A DNA stretch of 64,000 nucleotides from CADEED01 sp963711635 (GCA_963711635.1 CAVQEZ010000012.1:1-64000); one strand, 5' to 3'; shown: positions 1 to 8,927, counted from the stretch's first letter. Made by a program: numbers and translations. Notes: a model not told the origin generated them from the letters alone.

Positions 1-33
1 AGCAGTACCATATGGGGCGGCGAGCGGGTCGAC

Positions 34-1766
34 CTAGCGACCGACGCGGGCAGCGAGCCGCCGGTTTGCGGCGAGGTATTGCTTGCGCTCGGCTTTGTTG
101 TGCCGTTCTTCACACGATACCTGACGAATTGCCTCCGGGTGGCTTTGCTTCCAGACGTCAGGCAATAAACGGCTTGAAGTCCGTGGATCCCGCGAGCAGC
201 TGGTCCAGGATGTCTTAGATTACAAGCCGACATCCAGGTCGTGACGTCGAGCGCTGCTGACCAACGTCATCATCTTGCGCTCTGTTTGCCGGCGGAGACG
301 TTGCCAACAAACAGCCATGCCTTGCGACCCAAGGCGACTTGTTTCATCAGTTGTTCGACAGAATTATTGTCGACCGGGATCGGCCATCCCGCGTGTAGAC
401 GTTGAGTGCCTCCCAGCGATTCTGGAGATAACGAGTCGCTTCGGCGAAGTCGCTTTTGGGTAAGATGTCGGTGTTGCGTGCTGTCCAGCCATCTGTGAAT
501 CGTAGCGAAGACAACCGTCGATTCACGCTGCCTCAATGCCTGGCGGTCTTCCCACGACATTTCCTTTCTGCGCGTTTCGATGTCGTACAGCGCTTGGATC
601 ATCCCCAAAAGAGTTTCGGCTTCAGGCTTATATGTGCTGGCTTCCACGATTTTGCGGGGCGCGTGCGCCCAGCAGGCGACGAACTCCAGGCGTTCGCCGC
701 TATGAATCACCACACTCGTGTTACCCGAAAAGCAGTCGCCTTGAACTTTGCATCGGCTGGCGGCAAAAAATTCATCCGGCCCGTCGCGATGACGAGAGAC
801 TCGGAAGTCGAAAAGGTTATAAGGGGCCAGATGAAGCCCAGAATAAACCCACATCTTGGCGAGCAAACTGTCCTGACCTTTCGCTTGAGCCTCAGCCACT
901 TTTTCCGCGAGCCGCTGGCTCTTGCATCCCCGGAATCGCCGCCGGAATTTCCTGCGGCAAAAGCATCCGACAGCTCGTGTCGTCGATGCCGACCCCGATA
1001 TCCTGCCGAACCAGATGCGTCAGATAGCCGACGAATGGCGTCACGACGAATTCGACTTGTTTCATCATGTTCAACAGCGTCGAGCGGCCGGGTGTCCAAC
1101 CGCTGCCGGCAAACAGGTCTTGCTGCCGGTAAATCGGCAGGTAATAAACCATTTCGCCTCAATGATCGCCGCCGCGATACTCGTGCTGTACGATCCTTTT
1201 CCACCAACGACGTAGGACGTTCCGGCAATTAACGCCACATTCCGCCTGACCCGCGCACGCATATTTCGGATATTTCTTCACCAGAACATAAATTTCCGGA
1301 CGCTCGGATCAGCGACTCGGTGAGTTATAACCGATGAGTGTTCGGGGGCCGTGCATGTCGCAATTAATCAGCGAATAAACGGCGTCGATAATCTGTTCTT
1401 CACTGTGCAGATGGTCGGGAAACGACTCGCTGCGACGCTTCTTCTGTTTCGCCAAGCGTGCGACGGTGTAGGTCTGCACAATCGCTTCCGCTTCAGCCTC
1501 AGCCTCGGCTCGAGCGGCCTGAAATTCTTCGCTATTCTCAAACGGGAGCCAGGCCTTATGGGGGCTATGAGAATCTTCTTTTCGCTCGGTGGCCGTTGAT
1601 AAAGTGGCTCACCAGCTTGCGAAGCTTTTCCATCTCGCCTTCGAAGCTGCGATTTTCTCTCATTGTTCGGCATTCGCTGGGCCTGCACGGCGATTGGCTG
1701 CCGCCTGAGCCAGATGAGTGCCTGGCAACTTTTCAGATCCGTCGGGAATTTCATCTCGTCTTGCAT
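34..1766 (-). pseudogene. tnpC: IS66 transposase TnpC, multiply frameshifted remnant (copy 1)
   Basis: TnpC is the DDE transposase of IS66 elements. The start (MQDEMKFPTD at 1766) aligns with the N-terminus of copy 2 (MPDELNLPTD). The middle is seen as IIEAKWFITCRF near 1150-1180 and YYLPIYRQQDLFAGSG near 1100-1150, matching the conserved LPLYRQ region. The C-terminal catalytic part contains PVDNNSVEQLMKQVALGRKA near 300-370, the usual DNN-E signature. Past 270 the homology continues through further frames (LDQLLAGSTDFK, LPDVWKQSHPEA, KAERKQYLAANRR) to a TAG at 34-36. At least five frame changes plus stops mean no transposase could be made. Confidence 0.8.
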
Positions 1767-1928
1767 GGGCCTACTATAGGGCGATCCGCGGGTGAGCAAG
1801 AGGACTGCGGACAAAAACGAAGAAAATTTCAGACTAGCTGTGTCCCGGCAACATCGAATCACTCCGCGACGATTCAATGAATTCACGATCAGCAGGCGGA
1901 GAATATCTCGCCCGACGTTTGACACTCT

Positions 1929-2252
1929 TCAATCAATGCCCGTGAGCAACAAGGTCAACTCCCTGGCATCCAATTCGACGTGTGTGCTATTCGGCTTGAT
2001 CAGCGGCCTCTGGAAACTTCCTTTTTCCAGACGCTTATAAAAAATCGCGAGCCCACCTCGATCCCATCCAATGAGCTTCAGCCGGTCCAGCCGCCGATTG
2101 AGAAACAGAAACACATCTCCCAAACGAATATCTTTCCGAAAATCCGTTTGGATGATCGCGTGCAACCCATCAAAACTTTTACGCATGTCTACGTCCTTCG
2201 CATACACATAGATCCGCACTTGAGAACCTGTGAACGGCGACCGACCCAGCAT
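1929..2252 (-). CDS. tnpB: IS66 accessory protein TnpB (copy 1)
   Basis: 107 aa, the normal length for IS66 TnpB, a small accessory protein of the transposition machinery. The family signature MRKSFDGL is present at about residues 21-28, followed by the Leu/Arg-rich LGDVFLFLNRRLDRLKLIGWD and FYKRLEKG segments. The start ATG at 2252 shares its A with the TGA stop of tnpA (TGATG), the usual translational coupling in IS66. It is the only apparently intact gene of copy 1. Its protein differs from copy 2 by a few substitutions and at the C-terminus. Confidence 0.85.
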   Translation of the reverse strand: MLGRSPFTGSQVRIYVYAKDVDMRKSFDGLHAIIQTDFRKDIRLGDVFLFLNRRLDRLKLIGWDRGGLAIFYKRLEKGSFQRPLIKPNSTHVELDARELTLLLTGID

Positions 2253-2675
2253 CAACGATTCTCCCTCGAGGGATCGCGTACGATCACTTCCTGAAAACAG
2301 GCATCCTGATTCGGTAAAGACTCTTGAACCGACTGAACAAGACAACGAATCGCTTCCAAGCAATGGGCGGGGATGGACACTCGCAGCCCGCGCTTGAACC
2401 GAACCGGCACCATGGCAGCATCCTGCTGGGTGTAGTTCGTTTCGTTCGCAGTGCCCACGGCAACGGCTCGACGACTATTCTCCTGTTGGCAATTGACTCT
2501 CGCGGCACTCCGTTGAATTGCCCGCTCGCAACCGCTTGGCCCAGTAGTGGAAAGGGTACCTACGCTCGACCTTCTCACGCAGGCAAAACCGGCTAATGGT
2601 CAAGCTGCTCGATTGAAATCGCTGAAGCCTCTGCTCCCATAACTGTCGTTTGATCGAGTCGATTCGCCGCACCAT
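2252..2675 (-). pseudogene. tnpA: IS66 accessory protein TnpA, frameshifted (copy 1)
   Basis: TnpA is a helix-turn-helix DNA-binding accessory protein of IS66. The N-terminal half (MVRRIDSIKRQLWEQRLQRF, then SLTISRFCLREKV and FHYWAKRLRAG) runs in one frame from 2675 to about 2480. The C-terminal half (SRRAVAVGTANETNYTQQ, VSIPAHCLEAIRCLVQ) is in another frame ending at the TGA at 2252. Copy 2 keeps both halves in one frame, which locates the frame change near LPTGE/NSRRA. The first half also has two extra bases around the ERRYPF segment compared with copy 2. Confidence 0.75.
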
Positions 2676-2790
2676 ACCGCAGACTCCCGAGAAGTAGGTT
2701 GACCGAACACAATTGTTGACGGCTCAACCCTACACCCAGAAATCCACGTGCGCTGCGCCCCGCATCAATGGCAGTGATATGCGCGCTTAT

Positions 2791-2976
2791 GCTCTGCTGG
2801 CCGTTGATGAAATGGCTCACCAGCTTGCGGAGCTTTTCCATCTCGCTCTCGATTGCCCGCGATCTCTCTGATTGCTGGGCATTCGTCTGGGCCTGCTCGG
2901 CATTGGCTGCCGCCTGAGCCAGGATGAGTGCTTGGCAACCTTTCATATCCGTCGGGAGGTTCAACTCGTCGGGCAT
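2791..2976 (-). pseudogene. tnpC: IS66 TnpC N-terminal fragment (copy 2)
   Basis: Starts MPDELNLPTDMKGCQALILA at 2976 and continues as an Ala/Gln-rich coiled segment to KLRKLVSHFINGQQS, the usual N-terminal leader of IS66 TnpC. After about 62 residues the homology ends abruptly where the terminus of copy 1 begins at 2790. The continuing frame (ISAHITAIDAGR...) is simply translated copy 1 DNA. No catalytic residues remain. Confidence 0.8.
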
Positions 2977-3150
2977 GGACGTACTATAGTCAGAGATTTG
3001 CTGGGCTGAAGCAAGAGGACTGCGGCAAAAAACGAAGAAAATTTCGTGACCAGCAATGTCGCGGCAACGTCGATTCACTTCCGCGAAGATTCAATCAATT
3101 CACGAGCTGGCTGCGGAGAATATCTCGCCCGCCGTTTGACACTCTGGAGC

Positions 3151-3891
3151 TCAATGCCCGTCAGCAACAACGTCAACTCGGTGGCATCCAGATCCGACGT
3201 GTGTGCTATTCGGCTTGATCAACGGCCTCTGGAAAGTTCCTTTTTCCAGCCGTTTATAAAAAATCGCGAGCCCATCTCGATCCCATCCAATGAGCTTCAG
3301 TCGGTCCAAGCGGCGATTGAGGAATAAGAACACATCTCCCAAACGAACATCTTTCTGAAAATCCGTTTGGATGATTGCGTGCAACCCATCAAAGCTTTTT
3401 CGCATGTCGACGTCCTTGGCATACAGATAGATCCGCACTTGCGATCCGGCGAACGGCGACAGACCCAGCATCAATGATTCTCCCTCGAGGGATCCGCGTA
3501 CGATCACTTCCTGAAAACAGGCATCCTGATTCGGTAAAGACTCTTGAACCGACTGAACAAGACAACGAATCGCTTCCAAGCAATGGGCGGGGATGGACAC
3601 GGTAGCCCGCCGCTCGAACTGAAACTGAACCATGGCAGCATCCTGCTGGGTGTAGTTCGTTTCGTTCGCAGTGCCCACGGCAACGGCTCGACGACTATTC
3701 TCCGTCGGCAATTGACTCTCGCGGCACTCCGTTGAATTGCCCGCTCGCAACCGCTTGGCCCAGTAGTGGAAGGGATGAACGCCGACCTTCTCACGCAGGC
3801 AAAACCGGCTAATGGTCAAGCCGCTCGATTGAAATCGCTGAAGCCTCTGCTCCCATAACTGTCGTTTGATCGAGTCGATTCGCCGCACCAT
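3151..3891 (-). CDS. TnpA-TnpB in-frame fusion of IS66 (copy 2)
   Basis: A 246-aa reading frame. Residues 1-138 are TnpA (WEQRLQRFQSSGLTISRF, FHYWAKRLRAG, IPAHCLEAIRCLVQ) and residues about 139-246 are TnpB (MLGLSPFAGSQVRIYLYA, MRKSFDGL, FLFLNRRLDRLKLIGWD). In copy 1 the two genes overlap as TGATG in different frames. Copy 2 has one additional C (GGATCCGCG at about 3490-3498 instead of GGATCGCG), which removes the tnpA stop and joins the proteins. The last 13 residues (GSGCHRVDVVADGH) differ from copy 1 and look like a second frame slip. The element is dead without tnpC, so fusion by decay or sequencing error is likelier than an adaptive change. Confidence 0.75.
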   Translation of the reverse strand: MVRRIDSIKRQLWEQRLQRFQSSGLTISRFCLREKVGVHPFHYWAKRLRAGNSTECRESQLPTENSRRAVAVGTANETNYTQQDAAMVQFQFERRATVSIPAHCLEAIRCLVQSVQESLPNQDACFQEVIVRGSLEGESLMLGLSPFAGSQVRIYLYAKDVDMRKSFDGLHAIIQTDFQKDVRLGDVFLFLNRRLDRLKLIGWDRDGLAIFYKRLEKGTFQRPLIKPNSTHVGSGCHRVDVVADGH

Positions 3892-4001
3892 ACCGCAGAC
3901 TCCCGAGAAGTAGGTTGACCGAACACAATTGTTGACGGCTCAACCCTACACCCAGAAATCCACATGCGCCGCCCGCCGCATCAATGGCAGTGGATGCGCT
4001 T

Positions 4002-4160
4002 CTCACGCTCGCCGTACTCTCGGCGGAAGTACCTCGGCGTCCAGCGCCCGGCCAGATCCCAGTCGGTGAGGGCATCGGTCACGACCACCGGGCGTTTGGC
4101 GCACAAGTACTCGCGCTCGAATTGCTCCGCCGAGATCGCCGACACTCGTTCGATGTCCAT
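4002..4160 (-). pseudogene. Cupin/JmjC-like protein, N-terminal fragment cut by IS66
   Basis: From the ATG at 4160 the frame encodes MDIERVSAISAEQFEREYLC followed by KRPVVVTDALTDWDLAGRW and TPRYFRREYGE. This is the usual opening of cupin_8/JmjC-like proteins (Phe, then a Tyr/Arg stretch, then RPVVI-G-L-DW and YF---YG), whose later metal-binding part would hydroxylate a substrate. The match stops after about 53 residues, where the IS66 terminus begins. The catalytic cupin barrel is therefore absent. The rest of the gene is not in this window. Confidence 0.6.
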
Positions 4161-4570
4161 GTATAGACGTCCTTCGATGGAATGCTGACTAATTAGGCCA
4201 TCTCTAGCATATGCATAGACATCCGGCGGTTGTCCTTTCGGACTTGACATTGGACGTTAGACGATTCACTTGGTCCTCGATAAGCTTGCGTCACGTCGAC
4301 CAAGCAAAATCGAGTTGCATAAGAAACCATTTGGAGCCGTACGAGTCGTGGGACAGTGGTCGAACTTTTCGAACTGCACCTTCCGATTTCGCTCAGTTCG
4401 CTTGAGTGCGTTCACTTGCTTTTACGAAGGACCATCGCCGCACGCACGTTCGTGTTCCGGATTGTCTTGACCAGATACACCTACCCGCACCACACACAAT
4501 GAGGATTGTCTCTCTTTTGATCGCCTGAAGGTACAGGCGAGAGATCGTTAAATGGAAACAAATATGCTGA
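4161..4570. other. Gene-free AT-richer spacer
   Basis: About 410 bp between the interrupted cupin-like gene and the methyltransferase fragment. No convincing coding sequence was found on either strand. Base composition is visibly less GC-rich than the core DNA after 4,780. One small inverted repeat is present: TCGCCTG at 4521-4527 pairs with CAGGCGA at 4534-4540, flanked by TCTC and GAGA. It lies 30 bp before the methyltransferase start and has no T-run, so its role is unknown. Confidence 0.5.
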
Positions 4571-4780
4571 ATGAGAGATCTCGAACGATTAAATGCGTTA
4601 GCAAAAATCATTTCCGCTTCCAGATATCTTGAGATCGGAGTAGCCTGCGGCGATACATTTACACGAGTAGATGTCCCCTACAAGGTAGCTGTTGATCCTA
4701 AGTTCAACCTTCTTATCCATAATTATGCCAATCAACTCACCAAATTTCACGAAGTAACAAGTGACTTCTTTTTTTCTACA
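4571..4780 (+). pseudogene. Class I SAM-dependent methyltransferase, 5' fragment
   Basis: The first 70 residues read RLNALAKIISASRYLEIGVA, then CGDTFTRVDVPYKVAVDPKF and FHEVTSDFFF. YLEIGV-G-TF is motif I of the Rossmann methyltransferase fold. KVAVDP is the acidic ribose-binding strand, and F-E-TSD-FF is typical of the Methyltransf_24 group often found with glycan or secondary-metabolite genes. At about 4,780 the frame enters antisense fadE sequence and the homology ends, so two thirds of the domain are missing. The fragment is AT-rich compared with its right-hand neighbour. Confidence 0.6.
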
Positions 4781-4785
4781 GCGGA
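4774..4785. other. Recombination or assembly junction truncating two genes
   Basis: To the left, AT-rich methyltransferase sequence runs into a T-rich string (CTTCTTTTTTTCTACAG). To the right, GC-rich fadE coding sequence is intact up to the codons for EPGNPL. FadE proteins normally continue here with roughly 80-100 more residues. Both genes are lost at the same point, which requires a non-homologous join, a transposition-associated deletion, or a chimeric assembly. Confidence 0.6.
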
Positions 4786-7037
4786 TTGCCCGGCTCGAGC
4801 GTGCGGTACACGAACCTGCACAACCGGTCGCGCACCTCGGTGGGATTCAGGATGGCGTCGGCAACCTTGCGGCCGAGCCGGTCGCTGGGCGCCGAGTACG
4901 AACGGCCGCCGGGGAAGATCAGCGCTCGCATCACGCCGCCGAGAAAGCGGTTGGGGAAATTGCGCAGGAAATCGTGCAGTTGTTCCTGTGCGCGGTACAG
5001 CTGGTTGCGGCAGGCCCATTCCACCAGGGGCAGATCGTCCGCGGGACGGCCCTGGTTCTCGTGGTGCTTGAGCACCATCGAGGCGAGATACATGCACGAC
5101 AGCACGTCGCCGAGGCGCGCCGACAGGTTCTCCTTCTTCTTGAGATAGCCGCCGAGCGTCAGCATGGCCACGTCCACCGCCAGTGCGAACGACGCCGAGA
5201 AGCGCACGATGTGCTGGTAGTAACGCTTGGTATCGCCCACCTCGGGCACGCGCGTGAAGCGCGCATGCGTCAGCGCCATGATGAACGAGCGCACGGCATT
5301 ACTGATGGTGAAGCCGATGTGGCCGAACAATGCCGAATCGAACTCGTCGACGCCCTGCTTGCGATCGGGGTTGCGCGCCGCGTTCATTTCCTTGAGCACG
5401 AACGGATGGCAACGTATCGCGCCCTGGCCGAAGATGATCAGCGAGCGCGTGAGGATGTTCGCGCCTTCGACCGTGATGGCCACCGGGATAATCTGGTAGC
5501 CGCGACCGAGATAGTTGCGTGGGCCCAGCTGGATGCCCTTGCCGCCATGCACGTCCATGGCGTCGTTCGCCACCTGCCGGCCCATCTCGGTCACGTGGTA
5601 CTTCAGCATCGCGGACGGTACCGATGGTTTCTCGCCGCCATCGATGGCGCCGGCGGTCACCGAGCGCGCCGCATCCATGGTGTAGGTGTAGCCCACCATG
5701 CGCGCCAGCACCGCTTCGACGCCCTCGAACTTGCCCACGGGCATGTTGAACTGGCGGCGGATGCGGCTGTACGCGCCCGAGGCGAACACGCCGGCCTTGG
5801 AGCCGCCCGTGGTATTCGACGGCAGCGAAATGCAGCGCCCCACCGACAGCTGCTCGACCAGCATGCGCCAGCCCTGGCCGGCCATCTTCGGGCCGCCGAT
5901 GATGAAGTCGAGCGGCACGAACACGTCCTTGCCGGAGAGCGGGCCGTTCTGGAATGGCACGTTCAGCGGAAAGTGGCGGCGGCCGATGGAGAGTCCCGCG
6001 CGTGTTGCGCGGGAATCAGCGCGCAGGTGATGCCGAGGTCCTGCTTGTCGCCGATCAGCTTGTCGGGGTCGTACATGCGGAACGCGAGCCCGACCACGGT
6101 GGCAATGGGCGCGAGCGTGATGTAGCGCTTGTTGAAGTTCAGCTTGAGCCCGACGATTTCGCGTGCCCTGCCACAGGCCCCGGCAGACGATGCCGGTATC
6201 GGGCAGCGACGCCGCGTCGGAGCCGGCGCGCGGACCGGTGAGCGCGAAGCACGGCACTTCCTCGCCACGCGCCAGGCGCGGCAGGTAGTGATTCTTCTGT
6301 TCCTCGGTGCCGTAGTGATTCAGCAGTTCGGCGGGGCCGAGCGAGTTCGGCACGGCGGTGGTCGCGGCCAGCAGCGCGGCGCGGCTGGCGAGCTTCACCA
6401 GCACGCAGGAGTGCGCATAGGCGGAGAATTCCAGGCCGCCGTATTTCTTCGGGATGATCATCGCGAAGAAACCCTTGGACTTGAGGTAGTCCCAGACCTT
6501 CGGCGGCATGTCGGCACGCCGGTGCGTGATGTCCCAGTCGTCGTACATGCGGCACAGTTCCTCGCACGGTCCGTCGAGGAAGGCCTGTTCCTCGGCGGTG
6601 AGCTGCGGCGCCTTGCTGGCTAACAACTTTTCGAACTTCGGCTTTCCCGTGAACAGCTCGCCGTCCCACCACACCGTGCCGGCCTCGAGCGCCTCCTTTT
6701 CGGTCTGCGACATCGACGGCAGCAGGCGCATGTAGGCCTTGAGGAAGGGACGCGAGATCAGCGCCTTGCGCAGCGGGCGCACGTTGAACAGCCACAGTGC
6801 CGCCAGCATCAGCCACAGGAATCCCTTCCAGATTCCGGAGGGCGGCGCGTTCTGCGGCAGGAAGGTGTAGGCGGCCAGCAGCAGCGTGAACACCACGGTG
6901 AACGCGATCAGCGGCAGGCGCTTGTAGGCAAGAAAGACAATAGCCGCGATGAAGGCCAGCGTGAATATCGTGCCGACCTTGGCTACGTACCAGGCGGCGG
7001 CGATCAGGGTAAGGATGACCAGGATTGCGCCGAGCAT
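4776..7037 (-). pseudogene. fadE: Acyl-CoA dehydrogenase FadE, 3'-truncated and frameshifted
   Basis: FadE catalyses the first step of fatty-acid beta-oxidation (acyl-CoA to trans-2-enoyl-CoA, FAD-dependent). Residues 1-85 are hydrophobic, with two or three membrane segments as in FadE. The acyl-CoA dehydrogenase core follows (SKGFFAMIIPKKYGGLEFSA, ALTGPRAGSDAASLPDTG). Between about 6,010 and 6,190 the homology moves to another frame (LKLNFNKRYITLAPIATV, PDKLIGDKQDLGITCALIP), then returns at IGRRHFPLNVPFQNGP. The C-terminus ends at RTLEPGNPL and lacks the final segment found in the roughly 815-aa E. coli enzyme. The two frame changes may be sequencing errors. The truncation at 4,780 looks structural. 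Confidence 0.85.
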
Positions 7038-7075
7038 TTTGAACCCCTCATTCCGCGTGTGGCGAAACTATAGCG

Positions 7076-7096
7076 CGCCCCCGGTATCCGGGGGCG
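7076..7096. other. Perfect 9-bp hairpin between divergent genes
   Basis: CGCCCCCGG (7076-7084) pairs perfectly with CCGGGGGCG (7088-7096) across a TAT loop. It lies 40 bp upstream of the fadE start and 13 bp upstream of the methyltransferase start. Neither strand has a following T-run, so it is not a standard intrinsic terminator. In the mRNA of the plus-strand gene it would sit in the 5' leader just before the start codon. Confidence 0.5.
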
Positions 7097-7108
7097 TAAA
7101 AAGACGGT

Positions 7109-7888
7109 ATGTCGAACGCCGCGTTGTTCTCCGCCGTCGCGCGCGAGTACGCGAACTTCCGCCCCGGATATCCACCCGAACTATTCGCGTGGCTCGCGCG
7201 CGCGGCTCCGCGACGCGACGCGGTCTGGGACTGCGGTTGCGGCAGCGGCCAGGCGAGCACGGCCCTGGCGCAGCATTTCCAGGTGGTGCATGCCACCGAC
7301 GTCGCGCCCGAACAGATCGCCGCGGCCAGGCCGCATCCGCGCGTGCATTACTCGGTGGCACCTGCCGAGCATTCGGGTCTGGCCGCCGCATCGGTGGATC
7401 TGGTCACCGTGGCGCAGGCCCTGCACTGGTTCGACGTCGAGGCGTTTTACACCGAGGCGCGCCGCGTGGCGCGGCCTGGCGCGTTGCTGGCGGTCTGGAA
7501 CTATCCACGGCCGCAGCTCGTCGATGCGGAGCTCGACCGGCGCTTCCTCGAGTTCTACAGCGGCGTGGTCGGACCGTACTGGCCGCCGGAACGGCGCCAC
7601 ATCGAGGCTAACTACACGACGCTGCCCCCGCTTCCGGATGAATTGGCTTTCGAAGAGCTGCCACACCCGGGATTCGGGCTGACGCTGCGCTGGAACCTGG
7701 AGCAGCTGCTGGGCTATGTGAGCAGCTGGTCGGCGACCACGCGTTACCGCAAGGCCCGTGGCGCAGACCCCGTGCCGATGCTGCGCGCGTCATTGCGCGA
7801 CGCCTGGCCCGGCGAAGGCGCGCTCGTTGAAATTCTCCTGCCGATCGGTTTGCGGGCCGGACGGCTGCGTGCAGCGAAGCTAGATTAG
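7109..7888 (+). CDS. Class I SAM-dependent methyltransferase (Methyltransf_11 type)
   Basis: 259 aa, soluble. The N-terminus (FSAVAREYANFRPGYPPELF) is characteristic of small-molecule methyltransferases related to trans-aconitate methyltransferase. Motif I is VWDCGCGSGQAS at residues 39-50, with ATDVAPEQIAAA as the acidic strand and TVAQALHWFD as motif II, then ARRVARPGALLAVWNY. Substrate cannot be predicted from sequence. It is divergent from fadE and converges on mdh, overlapping the mdh stop by 9 bp. Start ATG at 7109 follows a short leader with a strong hairpin. Confidence 0.85.
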   Translation: MSNAALFSAVAREYANFRPGYPPELFAWLARAAPRRDAVWDCGCGSGQASTALAQHFQVVHATDVAPEQIAAARPHPRVHYSVAPAEHSGLAAASVDLVTVAQALHWFDVEAFYTEARRVARPGALLAVWNYPRPQLVDAELDRRFLEFYSGVVGPYWPPERRHIEANYTTLPPLPDELAFEELPHPGFGLTLRWNLEQLLGYVSSWSATTRYRKARGADPVPMLRASLRDAWPGEGALVEILLPIGLRAGRLRAAKLD

Positions 7889-8857
7889 CTCGCGCACGCC
7901 CTCGCGTTCCTCGCGCAGTTCCTTGTCCGTGGCGTCCATGCGCTTGCGCGAGAACTCGTCGATGGCCAGGCCCTGCACGACCTTGTAGTCGCCGTTGGCG
8001 CAGGTCACCGGGTACGAATACACCACGCCTTCCTTGATGCCGTAGCTGCCGTCGGCTGGCACGGCCATGCTGATGAGGTTGTCGGCGGCGGTGCCGAGAT
8101 GCCAGTCGCGCATGTGATCGATGGCGGCGGAAGCGGCCGAGGCGGCCGACGATGCTCCGCGCGCTTTGATGATGGCGGCGCCGCGCTGCTGCACGGTGGG
8201 AATGAAAGTGTCTTCATACCACTTGCGATCCACCAGCGAGTGCGCGGGCTTGCCGTCCACGGTGCAGAAGTTGATGTCCGGATACTGGGTCGAGGAGTGA
8301 TTGCCCCAGATCAGCATCTTGCGGATCTTGGTGACATGGGCGCCGGTCTTTTCGGCCAGCTGCGACACGGCGCGGTTGTGGTCGAGGCGCGTCATCGCGG
8401 TGAAATTTCGCGGGTTCAGATCCCTGGCGTTGGCGCGCGCGATCATGGCGTTGGTATTGGCGGGGTTTCCCACCACCAGCACGCGCACATTGCGATCCGC
8501 GACGTCGTTCATTGCCTTGCCCTGGGCGGAGAAAATCTGCGCATTGGCCATCAGCAGATCCTTGCGCTCCATGCCCGGTCCGCGCGGCCGCGCGCCCACC
8601 AGCAGGGCGGCATGGCAGTCCTTGAACGCAACGCGCGCATCATCGGTGGCGACGATCCTGTTGAGCGTCGGAAATGCGCAGTCGTTGAGCTCCATGACCA
8701 CGCCCGCGAGCTGCGGCAGCGCCGGAGTCACTTCGAGCAGGTGCAGGTTGATCGGCGTATCGGCGCCTAACATCTGGCCGGAGGCGACGCGAAAGGCGAG
8801 GGCATAACCGATCTGACCGGCGGCACCGGTGATGGCGACATTGACTGCGGATTTCAT
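7880..8857 (-). CDS. mdh: Malate dehydrogenase
   Basis: 325 aa, cytosolic TCA-cycle enzyme interconverting malate and oxaloacetate with NAD. The N-terminus VNVAITGAAGQIGYALAFRV is the NAD-binding Rossmann loop. NPANTNAMIARA, MTRLDHNRAVSQLA (substrate Arg) and IWGNHSSTQYPD (catalytic His) are conserved motifs of the lactate/malate dehydrogenase family, cytosolic MDH type. The ATG at 8857 is chosen because the Rossmann motif begins within ten residues. The frame upstream of it is non-homologous. It lies 70 bp downstream of the anti-sigma gene on the same strand. A possible SNP-free intact gene, unlike many in this window. Confidence 0.95.
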   Translation of the reverse strand: MKSAVNVAITGAAGQIGYALAFRVASGQMLGADTPINLHLLEVTPALPQLAGVVMELNDCAFPTLNRIVATDDARVAFKDCHAALLVGARPRGPGMERKDLLMANAQIFSAQGKAMNDVADRNVRVLVVGNPANTNAMIARANARDLNPRNFTAMTRLDHNRAVSQLAEKTGAHVTKIRKMLIWGNHSSTQYPDINFCTVDGKPAHSLVDRKWYEDTFIPTVQQRGAAIIKARGASSAASAASAAIDHMRDWHLGTAADNLISMAVPADGSYGIKEGVVYSYPVTCANGDYKVVQGLAIDEFSRKRMDATDKELREEREGVRELI

Positions 8858-8927
8858 CGAGGCGGGCTCCGGCGGCCGAAAAACGGGGCCGAATTCTAGC
8901 AGTCTCGCGCCACCCCTGCCGCCGCGA

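Larger units (their letters stand above)
1..2790 (-). mobile_element. IS66-family insertion sequence, copy 1 (decayed)
   Basis: The element reads tnpA, tnpB, tnpC on the minus strand, the IS66 order. Its 5' end is set near 2790, where the minus strand reads ATAAGCGCGCATATCACTGC, close to the GTAAGCG start typical of IS66 termini. Positions 3-27 (CAGTACCATATGGGGCGG...) resemble the inner part of that terminus (CACTGCCATTGATGCGGCGG) in inverted orientation, so the other end probably lies a few bases outside the window. All three genes can be found, but tnpC and tnpA carry frameshifts and stops. It sits inside the tnpC of copy 2, so it arrived second. Bases 1929-2780 are near-identical to 3151-3990. 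Confidence 0.75.
2791..4001 (-). mobile_element. IS66-family insertion sequence, copy 2, 5' part only
   Basis: This older element is cut by copy 1 within tnpC, so only its 5' end, tnpA, tnpB and the first 60 or so codons of tnpC lie here. Any remainder of its tnpC would lie beyond position 1, outside the window. The outer terminus is near 4000, where the minus strand reads GAGAAGCGCATCCACTGCC, similar to the copy 1 terminus. At that point the reading frame of a cupin/JmjC-like gene stops making sense, which marks the insertion site. The exact terminus is uncertain by about 5 bp, because the target duplication cannot be compared. Confidence 0.7.

Noticed and set aside
12..218. Plus-strand 68-codon frame at the left end
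   Set aside because: It overlaps the decayed C-terminal part of IS66 TnpC on the minus strand, which explains the DNA.
4761..6125. 454-codon plus-strand frame opposite fadE
   Set aside because: Antisense shadow with atypical composition (Ala, His, Arg-rich), covering a region where fadE homology is strong on the minus strand.
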